From assembly GCA_964598485.1 (NCBI GenBank), contig CAZRCD010000017.1, positions 1-14,572 on the forward strand: 14,572 nt of DNA, read 5' to 3'. Numbering within the stretch: the first letter of the stretch is position 1; each line of letters starts with the position of its first letter. The DNA comes from SOJA01 sp964598485. GTDB lineage: Archaea > Thermoproteota > Bathyarchaeia > Bathyarchaeales > Bathycorpusculaceae. The notes beneath the pieces were generated by a model. The model worked only from the letters and a program-made list of their open reading frames with translations. It had not been told where the DNA came from and made no database searches. The translations under genes were made by a program, and so were the position numbers. Below are positions 8,871 to 14,572 of this stretch, in pieces.

Positions 8871-11641
8871 CTTAATCGAACCATCCTTTCAAGTTTTGTA
8901 ACATATTTTCTTGACATGATTATTATGGGGAGAATTGTTGAAATGAAAATTAGAGCTATACAAGAAAAAAGCATGAGTGTTGTGTCTAATGGGAAGACTA
9001 GGCGGCGCTGGACAAGGGATGCTATGGAAGCGTTGGCTGCGAATATGTTTCCGTAAACAACTATCAGCCCGACGACAAAGCCCAAAGTGATGGAAAATAC
9101 TACAAGAGCCAGATTTTCTGTTAGGAACATTATGACTAACTGCTTGTAAGACAAGCCCTTAACGCTCATTATCGTGGCTTCACGGCTTCTCTCCTTCATG
9201 CTAACAGTGCTTACTAACGCTGTTCCAACAGAAGCCGCTAAAACCGCGAAAATAATGCCTAATCGCTGAACATCTAGCATGCCTATCACCATGACGTCTG
9301 TTTGTGCTTCTTCCCACTCTTCGGCGAAGGAATCCACATAGCTTACGTTTAAGTCAAGATTGCGAATGTTTTCCGCAACATTATTTCCGTCTACTCCACT
9401 TTGCAGTTTCAACAGTATTTTTGCAGAGGCACTTACATTGCTGCTGATTTCTTCATAGAGTTCCTCGGAAACAAATGACCAGTACTGCATGAAGGTTTGC
9501 TGAATTATTACTGATTGTTGCTGCTCTGATGGTTCTGGACCGAAAAATCCAACAACTCTAAGCGTTTTCGTAGTGTAACCTAAGGTTAGAGTGACATTGC
9601 CATAGACATCTAGCTTGAGAGAACTTGCAACGCTACGCTCTAAAATGATGCTGTCTTTATCTGTTGCTAAATTGCTTAATGCTGTTGCGACATCTTCTCC
9701 ACTGAACCATTCGTTTTCGTAATAGGCTGACTTAAGCCATGAATGCGGCTCAATAGCCTTCACCCTTATACCACCAAGAGGCATTGAGGCTGAAAATGAG
9801 TACTCTATTGTTGCGTTCTGAATGTTTTCAGAAGAATTTGCTATTATGTCATTTAGAATGTTTGGGGAATCACTTGCATAATCAACGTAAACAGCTATGT
9901 CTGCACCTACTTGATAGTAGACTTGCCTAACAGCATAGTCTTGCTCGGTGGCTAGTTGTCCGGTAACCTGCACAGCATATCCAACAATTAAGGCGATCAA
10001 GAAGGCGATTGCAGCGGAACGTGCAGGGTTTCTCCTCACATTTTTTGTGGCTAAAACACCTAAATCGCCTAGAAATTTTGCTGCTTTCGCTGTAAGTTCT
10101 TGAAACTTTAAGGAGTATTGAATAAAAAGCTTCGTGAAACCCCAAAAAAAGAGTAATGGTCCAATGTAATTTAGAATCATGTCTATAAACATAAAAATTC
10201 CAACCAGTAATATTAGAATGAAGTTTCCACTCCACATAACCCTAGTTAATTCTATGGTCATGTTTATGCCCAAGATGAAGACTATTATCTTGTAGGTTCC
10301 AAGGATAAAGGCAACCCAAGGCCACCTTTTCTTGTAGGGTTTTATCTCTTCCAAGGGCATGTACTCTCTGAGTGCGTCTACCGTAGGGAGTTGAGATGCC
10401 TTTTTGGCTGAGCTAAACGTTGAAAACAAAGCCATAATAATCCCGAATGCCACGGTGAAAATCATAGTGTAGGGGCTAATCGTCTGCAGGTTAAATAGTG
10501 TATCTGAGCTGAATTGGGTGAATAGTGGGTTCAGAAGAAAACCCAAAAAGACTCCAAGTATACTGCCGATTACTCCTATTAGCACAGTCTCTGTTAAGAA
10601 CATCCTTAAAATTTGGCCCCGTGAGAAACCTTTTGTTAATAGTAATCCTATTTCACGTCTTCTAAGGTTAAAAGAGACATTGGAAACTGTTGTTCCCATG
10701 TACCAAGCCATGAAGAATATTGGAAGAGAAACAACGGTAAACATGAATCTAATGTACATTGACTCAATTCGGAAAGCACTCAAACGCCATTCTAGATTAT
10801 TTTGAACAGAGCCCAGCCCCAAAGGTGCACCTTCATTTTCAATTTGATTTTTCAAAATTCCAATGTTGCTAATTGAGGAGTCTATGTCCCATGGACTAAT
10901 CAAAGCGTCTCTGTCAAGGTAAATCAAAAGGCTAGTATCTTCGAATCCAACTCGAGACGTTAGCTTTTGGGCTTCATCCAAAATTTTCTGCACGGTCTTT
11001 TCCCAACTCACAATCAGAAAGCCTTCTCCTGGCCTTGACCATTCCATCGTTCCGTTCATAGTCCTCATCCATGTGTACCCAGAGGCTATTGAATACGCCT
11101 TATCATCAAGCTGTGCCAACCCCTTCACTGTGAGGTTCAAGGACATAGGACTCTCATCGTGCATGTATCCTGAAAAGTCTACATGAATAATGTCCCTATC
11201 GGCGAATTTGTCAGCAAGCGGTGAGCCTTCCACTATGTAAGTTTCGTTTTCTCCTATCTCATCAGGTCTGTTGAACCATCCATCGTAGACGTGTGAGTTG
11301 TTTGTGATTCCAACGATTCTCACTGAATACGGCCAGTCTTGGTTGGGCACTTCTGTTTCTGTCCAAGCGCTGGAGATTATCTCAGTGTCGTCGACTCCTT
11401 CGATATTCAGGATTTTGTCCCGCGTTTCTTGCATTTTTGTTGTGTTTAGTGTGTCAATGTTGGCTTTCATGTCGATGGCGATGTTGCTGAGTTGCTGGTC
11501 GAGTGCTTGCTTGGCTGTTGTGTTTGCTTTGATGTCTATTCCAGCGAAGAATGCGCACGCTAAGGTTATACCTATTAGTAGAGCTAGGAAAAGTTTCCAT
11601 GAGCGGTAAACGTGCTTGAAGGCGTAAGCGAGAGGCATCAC
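8867..11641 (-). CDS. Large ABC permease with two FtsX/MacB modules
   Basis: A 924-residue membrane protein. TM1 is at about 16-34 (LFLALLIGITLACAFFAG), followed by a large extracytoplasmic domain to about 290. A first FtsX-type core follows (about 295-430), with LRRREIGLLLTKGFSRGQI as the cytoplasmic coupling loop. Further membrane segments run to about 520. A second module starts near 545 (RRNPARSAAIAFLIALIVGYAV). It has another extracytoplasmic domain and a C-terminal FtsX core (about 800-924), with KERSREATIMSVKGLSYKQL as its coupling loop. One chain thus carries two half-permeases, as in other large two-module members of this superfamily. The substrate is unknown; such systems move lipids, lipoproteins or peptides, or transmit force to cell-surface proteins. 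The start is GTG 11639-11641 or the adjacent ATG 11636-11638. It is the first gene of the operon and overlaps the ATPase by 4 nt. Confidence 0.9.
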   Translation of the reverse strand: MMPLAYAFKHVYRSWKLFLALLIGITLACAFFAGIDIKANTTAKQALDQQLSNIAIDMKANIDTLNTTKMQETRDKILNIEGVDDTEIISSAWTETEVPNQDWPYSVRIVGITNNSHVYDGWFNRPDEIGENETYIVEGSPLADKFADRDIIHVDFSGYMHDESPMSLNLTVKGLAQLDDKAYSIASGYTWMRTMNGTMEWSRPGEGFLIVSWEKTVQKILDEAQKLTSRVGFEDTSLLIYLDRDALISPWDIDSSISNIGILKNQIENEGAPLGLGSVQNNLEWRLSAFRIESMYIRFMFTVVSLPIFFMAWYMGTTVSNVSFNLRRREIGLLLTKGFSRGQILRMFLTETVLIGVIGSILGVFLGFLLNPLFTQFSSDTLFNLQTISPYTMIFTVAFGIIMALFSTFSSAKKASQLPTVDALREYMPLEEIKPYKKRWPWVAFILGTYKIIVFILGINMTIELTRVMWSGNFILILLVGIFMFIDMILNYIGPLLFFWGFTKLFIQYSLKFQELTAKAAKFLGDLGVLATKNVRRNPARSAAIAFLIALIVGYAVQVTGQLATEQDYAVRQVYYQVGADIAVYVDYASDSPNILNDIIANSSENIQNATIEYSFSASMPLGGIRVKAIEPHSWLKSAYYENEWFSGEDVATALSNLATDKDSIILERSVASSLKLDVYGNVTLTLGYTTKTLRVVGFFGPEPSEQQQSVIIQQTFMQYWSFVSEELYEEISSNVSASAKILLKLQSGVDGNNVAENIRNLDLNVSYVDSFAEEWEEAQTDVMVIGMLDVQRLGIIFAVLAASVGTALVSTVSMKERSREATIMSVKGLSYKQLVIMFLTENLALVVFSITLGFVVGLIVVYGNIFAANASIASLVQRRLVFPLDTTLMLFSCIALIFISTILPIIIMSRKYVTKLERMVRLR

Positions 11642-11667
11642 GTATCATGTTTTAGTGTCATAGTACT

Positions 11668-11677
11668 GCTTTTAAGT
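11668..11677 (-). promoter_or_regulatory. Candidate promoter of the ABC operon
   Basis: The minus strand reads ACTTAAAAGC, centred about 32-35 nt upstream of the two possible permease start codons. It is a weak TATA-like element that would give an almost leaderless message, consistent with the lack of a Shine-Dalgarno before the start. Confidence 0.35.
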
Positions 11678-11707
11678 CTACGGTTTAGAACGGCTGGTCT
11701 AATTTCA

Positions 11708-11722
11708 CAGACAGTATGTCTG
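11708..11722. repeat. Hyphenated inverted repeat, candidate operator
   Basis: CAGACA-GTA-TGTCTG, perfect 6-bp arms with a 3-bp spacer, in the divergent region between the ABC operon and nrdJ. It is 85-105 bp upstream of the nrdJ ATG and about 30 bp upstream of the ABC TATA-like element. Its symmetry suits a dimeric regulator; no family can be named. It does not resemble the bacterial NrdR box. Confidence 0.4.
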
Positions 11723-11741
11723 AGCTGCGTACTAGGCAGCT
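11723..11741. repeat. Second inverted repeat adjoining the first
   Basis: AGCTGC-GTACTAG-GCAGCT, perfect 6-bp arms with a 7-nt loop, directly abutting the repeat at 11708-11722. It could form a hairpin if transcribed or act as a second half-site pair for a regulator. It lies upstream of both promoters, so a DNA-level role is more likely than an RNA one. Confidence 0.35.
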
Positions 11742-11773
11742 GTAGCGTTTCACGTGGAGACTTTAGGCTTTAT

Positions 11774-11782
11774 CTTTATATT
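11774..11782 (+). promoter_or_regulatory. TATA box of nrdJ
   Basis: The sequence CTTTATATT is centred about 36 nt upstream of the nrdJ ATG. Transcription would start near 11803-11806, giving a leader of about 10 nt without a convincing Shine-Dalgarno. There is no room for a cobalamin riboswitch in such a leader. Confidence 0.5.
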
Positions 11783-11813
11783 GTAATTAAAACAAGTTTG
11801 AATAGGGCAGGTC

Positions 11814-13907
11814 ATGTTTGTCACGAAAATAAGGAAAAGAGACGGAAGAGTTGTTGATTTCGATTCCAGCAGAATAAAGGATGCAATTCACAGAGCTTTT
11901 GTTGCGGTTGAACTTGAGAATGGAGAAAGGGCTGAAAGCGTAACTGAGGAAGTTGTTAGGCTTCTGGAGGAAAGATTTGAGAAAAGGGTTCCTTCGGTTG
12001 AGGATGTTCAAGATTTTGTTGTAGAAGTTTTGAAGAAAAGGGGTTATGGAAAAGTTGCAGAGGAGTATCAGGTTTATCGGGAGAAGAAGCAGGAGATTCG
12101 GAGGTTAAGAGAGAAGCTTGGGATTGAAGAGCCGAAGTTGACTGTTAACGCTTTGGAAGTTTTGAGGAAAAGATATCTTTTGAGGGATGAAACGGGAAGA
12201 ACAGTAGAAACTCCTGCTCAAGCATTCAGGAGAGTTGCAAAAGCCATTGCGAAGGTTGACAAGGAATACTGTCGGAATCCAAAAGAAAGCGAAAAAATCT
12301 TCTACGAAATGATGGTGAGAACTGAATTCCTTCCCAACTCTCCAACCCTTTTTAATGCTGGAACGGCACTAGGTCAATTATCCGCATGTTTCGTTTTGCC
12401 AGTTGAGGATTCTTTGGAAAGCATTTTTACTGCAGTGAAAAACATGGCTTTGATTGAAAAGAGCGGTGGAGGAGTTGGTTTTGACTTTTCTAAACTGAGA
12501 CCGAAGGGTGACATGGTTAAGTCAACTAAAGGCGTGGCGTCTGGTCCTGTGAGTTTTATGCGTGTTTTTGATTCAGCGACAGAAGTGATAAAGGCTGGAG
12601 GAAAAAGAAGGGGCGCCATGATGGGAGTTTTGAGGGCTGATCACCCAGACATAGTTGAGTTTATAACTTCTAAACAGAAATCGAGGGTTCTTTCGAACTT
12701 TAACGTTTCAGTGGCTGTTACTGACGATTTCATGAAGAAGGTTGAGGAAGATGGAGAGTATTGGTTGATTAATCCGAGAAACAAGGAAAAAGTGAGAAAA
12801 CTTGAGGCTAAAAATGTTTGGAGTTTGATGGCGAAGTCTGCTTGGGAGAGTGGAGACCCCGGGGTCATTTTCATTGACGAAATTAACAGGTACAATCCAA
12901 CTCCGGAAATTGGGAGGATAGAGGCGACTAATCCTTGTGGTGAAGAGCCGTTGCTTCCTTATGAGTCTTGTAATTTGGGTTCTGTAAATCTTTCTAGGAT
13001 GGTTGAAAACGGAAAAGTGAACTGGGAGAAGCTGAGGGAGACTGTGAGGAATGCTGTTCATTTTCTTGATAATGTTATTGATGCGAATAGGTTTCCTTTG
13101 AAGCAGATAGAGGAGATGACTAGGGCTAATAGGAAGATTGGTTTGGGTGTGATGGGTTTTGCTGACATGCTCATAAAGCTTAGAATTCCTTACGATTCTG
13201 AAGAGGCTTTGAGGCTTGCTGAGAAGGTGATGAAGTTTGTCACTGAAGAGGCTAGACGGAAGTCTGTGGAGCTTGGTGAGGAGAGGGGTTCGTTTCCGAA
13301 TTTTGACAGGAGTGTTTGGAAAGCCAAGTATGATGCTATGAGGAATGCGACGATAACGACGATAGCGCCGACTGGGAGCATTAGCATTATTGCTGGTTGT
13401 TCTTCTGGGATTGAGCCTTTGTTTGCTGTTTCTTTTATGAGGAAGGTTTTGGAGGGAACTAGGCTTTTTGAAATTAATCCGTTGTTCGAGATGACTGCGA
13501 AGGAGAGAGGGTTTTACAGTGCTGGGCTTCTTGAGGAAATAGCAAGTACGGGTTCTGTTCAGGGAATTAGAGGGGTTCCTGAGGATGTTGAGAGGGTTTT
13601 TGTTACGGCTTTGGATATTAAGCCAGAGTGGCATGTTAGGATGCAAGCTGCTTTTCAGAGGTACACGGACAATGCTGTTTCAAAAACGGTTAATCTTCCG
13701 TATGATGCTGCTGTTGAGGATGTGGAGAAAGTGTTTTGGCTTGCTTATAGGTTGAAGTGTAAGGGGATAACTGTTTATCGTTATGGAAGTAAACCGGAGC
13801 AGGTTCTTAACATAGGAGAAATAAAGACTGAAAAGAAAAGATTTGTTGCTGCAGAATCAGAATATGCAGGCGGATGCCCAACCAAAACATGCCCATTCCC
13901 CAACTAG
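11814..13907 (+). CDS. nrdJ: Class II (adenosylcobalamin-dependent) ribonucleotide reductase
   Basis: A 697-residue enzyme that reduces ribonucleotides to deoxyribonucleotides using a radical generated from adenosylcobalamin. An ATP-cone (about 3-92) supplies allosteric activity control. The 10-stranded barrel follows, with redox Cys C192 (SACFVLPVED), the loop-1/substrate-specificity region with SGGGVGFDFSKLRP (217-230), the active-site motif NPCGEE (C375, E377) and the partner Cys C386 in ESCNLGSVNLS. The phosphate-binding TIAPTGSISIIAGCSSGIEP is at about 515-534. The conserved ALDIKPEWHVRMQAAFQRYTDN segment (599-620) is typical of class II. The C-terminal pair C688-x4-C693 is the usual redox shuttle for thioredoxin-like donors. 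No NrdB-type radical subunit is adjacent, consistent with class II. There is no intein. The second half uses noticeably more G/T-ending codons than the first. Confidence 0.95.
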   Translation: MFVTKIRKRDGRVVDFDSSRIKDAIHRAFVAVELENGERAESVTEEVVRLLEERFEKRVPSVEDVQDFVVEVLKKRGYGKVAEEYQVYREKKQEIRRLREKLGIEEPKLTVNALEVLRKRYLLRDETGRTVETPAQAFRRVAKAIAKVDKEYCRNPKESEKIFYEMMVRTEFLPNSPTLFNAGTALGQLSACFVLPVEDSLESIFTAVKNMALIEKSGGGVGFDFSKLRPKGDMVKSTKGVASGPVSFMRVFDSATEVIKAGGKRRGAMMGVLRADHPDIVEFITSKQKSRVLSNFNVSVAVTDDFMKKVEEDGEYWLINPRNKEKVRKLEAKNVWSLMAKSAWESGDPGVIFIDEINRYNPTPEIGRIEATNPCGEEPLLPYESCNLGSVNLSRMVENGKVNWEKLRETVRNAVHFLDNVIDANRFPLKQIEEMTRANRKIGLGVMGFADMLIKLRIPYDSEEALRLAEKVMKFVTEEARRKSVELGEERGSFPNFDRSVWKAKYDAMRNATITTIAPTGSISIIAGCSSGIEPLFAVSFMRKVLEGTRLFEINPLFEMTAKERGFYSAGLLEEIASTGSVQGIRGVPEDVERVFVTALDIKPEWHVRMQAAFQRYTDNAVSKTVNLPYDAAVEDVEKVFWLAYRLKCKGITVYRYGSKPEQVLNIGEIKTEKKRFVAAESEYAGGCPTKTCPFPN

Positions 13908-13928
13908 ATTCAAAAGAACCGAGGTGAC

Positions 13929-13962
13929 AAAGCCCTTTCTCAAGCGGCAAACGGAAGGCTTT
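13929..13962 (+). repeat. Weak inverted repeat downstream of nrdJ
   Basis: AAAGCC (13929-13934) and GGCTTT (13957-13962) could form a 6-bp stem 20-55 nt after the nrdJ stop. No T-run follows it directly. It may be mRNA 3'-end structure or chance. Confidence 0.2.
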
Positions 13963-14026
13963 AATCCCAATGACGCACTATAATTGATCAAATAGTAATC
14001 GCAAGACTGCAATTTGGCGTGAGCTT

Positions 14027-14036
14027 CCTTTTTTTT
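14027..14036 (+). terminator. T-run, possible nrdJ transcription terminator
   Basis: A run of eight T after CC (14029-14036), about 120 nt downstream of the nrdJ stop and before the convergent regulator gene. Archaeal RNA polymerase can terminate on T-runs without a hairpin, so this is a reasonable end for the nrdJ message. Evidence is the run alone. Confidence 0.3.
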
Positions 14037-14079
14037 GGTATGCAGGTTACGCGCGCCAGCTTGTTGCTAAATTCGGATT

Positions 14080-14481
14080 TTAATAGATTTTATTCGGTTT
14101 TATGGGTAGAGGACAGTTTTGGGTTATGCATTTGTCTCTTGCGAGCTTGCAGTAACCGCCCTTCTCGTATCTGCAGGCCTTTTTGAGCTTCGAAAACTCC
14201 AGCGCAACCACACTCGGCTGAGGAGTAGTTTTAGGTTGGGGAATGTCTGCAGGGCGGTAGAGAAATTCGGGCCTTCCACGGCCTTTACTCGGCCTTTTCT
14301 CCTTCAAAACGAGCCCCTCAGAGCCAAGTCGCTCCAGATGGATGATGACCGTTGAACGGGCGAACCCTGAATCCCTAACCAACCCAGCAAGTGTCAGAGG
14401 CTCACCTTTCCTGCTCAGAACATCAAGTATCTTCCGGTCAAAAAAATCCAGATGCATACCGAGAAAAAAGCTAAGACCCAT
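14080..14481 (-). CDS. Winged-helix regulator with four-cysteine C-terminal tail
   Basis: A protein of 133 residues, or 125 from the second Met. A winged helix-turn-helix spans about 13-76: HTH with LAGLVRDSGFARSTVIIHLERLGSEGL (recognition helix about 41-53) and a basic wing with PSKGRGRPEFLYR (64-76). A proline-rich linker leads to a short tail with C103-x7-C111-x6-C118-x4-C123, a spacing that could hold a zinc ion or an iron-sulphur cluster and so sense metal or redox state. I cannot name a characterised family with this tail. Met9 (ATG 14455-14457) may be the true start: a TATA-like TTTTAA lies 25-30 nt upstream of it, overlapping the first-ATG region, and the protein would then begin right at the DNA-binding domain. 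A perfect 20-bp palindrome lies just upstream. Convergent with nrdJ. Confidence 0.8.
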   Translation of the reverse strand: MGLSFFLGMHLDFFDRKILDVLSRKGEPLTLAGLVRDSGFARSTVIIHLERLGSEGLVLKEKRPSKGRGRPEFLYRPADIPQPKTTPQPSVVALEFSKLKKACRYEKGGYCKLARDKCITQNCPLPIKPNKIY

Positions 14482-14489
14482 TAAAATCC
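14480..14489 (-). promoter_or_regulatory. Candidate TATA box of the winged-helix regulator
   Basis: The minus strand reads GATTTTAATG, centred about 27 nt upstream of the ATG at 14457, the spacing expected for a leaderless archaeal mRNA starting at Met9. If the longer ATG at 14481 is used instead, this element would lie inside or at the start codon and could not be the promoter. Confidence 0.35.
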
Positions 14490-14508
14490 CTTTTTGTCCG
14501 AATTTGGC

Positions 14509-14528
14509 AACAGCCTAGCTAGGCTGTT
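14509..14528. repeat. Perfect 20-bp palindrome, probable operator
   Basis: AACAGCCTAG followed by its exact reverse complement CTAGGCTGTT, with no spacer. It starts 28 bp upstream of the longer regulator start and about 20 bp upstream of the TATA-like element. A perfect 20-bp palindrome is expected by chance in only about 1-2% of windows this size. Its position suits an operator for a dimeric winged-helix protein, most simply the adjacent regulator itself or the gene beyond the window end. Confidence 0.6.
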
Positions 14529-14572
14529 TAGAAATCATTGTTGATTTCGTGGTTGTTGTCGTTTCTTAGTTT

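Noticed and set aside
11642..11813. Cobalamin riboswitch controlling nrdJ
   Set aside because: The inferred leader is only about 10 nt and no conserved B12-box-like element is visible.
12708..13646. 312-codon open frame on the minus strand
   Set aside because: Antisense shadow of nrdJ; low-complexity, Ser/Arg/Asn-rich translation without motifs, while the plus strand encodes conserved ribonucleotide reductase motifs throughout.

Overview
This window is archaeal chromosome. The evidence is a 23S rRNA with an archaeal/eukaryotic-type G at the position equivalent to E. coli 2058, a complete transcription factor B (TFIIB homologue), an aIF1/SUI1 translation factor, a stand-alone class II ribonucleotide reductase, and AT-rich TATA-like boxes 25-35 nt upstream of several genes with short or absent leaders. 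A Thermoproteota/Bathyarchaeia-like lineage would fit, but that is an impression from gene content, not a demonstrated placement.

Region by region: positions 1 to about 2600 are the 3' five-sixths of a 23S rRNA gene (+), cut by the window start. About 310 bp without a convincing gene follow; they hold a strong TATA-like box and an orphan tRNA-like 3' end. Next come a radical SAM protein of the SplB-like group (2913-3770, +) and, convergent with it, tRNA-Gln(UUG) (3790-3865, -). The 5' end of the tRNA overlaps the stop codon of a nucleotidyltransferase gene (3851-5002, -). That gene is divergent from tfb (5209-6147, +). Convergent to tfb is a small operon of aIF1/SUI1 and a zinc-ribbon protein (6686 to 6153, -). 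Divergent from that operon is a saccharopine/lysine dehydrogenase-family enzyme (about 6819-7967, +). It converges on a two-gene ABC operon (11641 to 7974, -) encoding a large two-module FtsX/MacB-type permease and its ATPase, joined by an ATGA overlap. Divergent from the ABC operon is nrdJ (11814-13907, +). The window ends with a small winged-helix regulator carrying a four-cysteine tail (14481 or 14457 to 14080, -), preceded by a perfect 20-bp palindrome.

Most of this is core information processing (ribosome, tRNA, TFB, aIF1, dNTP synthesis) mixed with single metabolic and transport genes. No mobile element, CRISPR array, toxin-antitoxin pair or defence cluster is visible, and I see no obvious new multi-gene system. 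The points most worth following are at the DNA/RNA level: the 20-bp palindrome in front of the Cys-tailed regulator; two adjacent inverted repeats between the ABC operon and nrdJ; a tRNA gene whose 5' end, and perhaps promoter, lies inside the end of a nucleotidyltransferase gene; and a tRNA-like 3' end without a 5' half downstream of the 23S gene.
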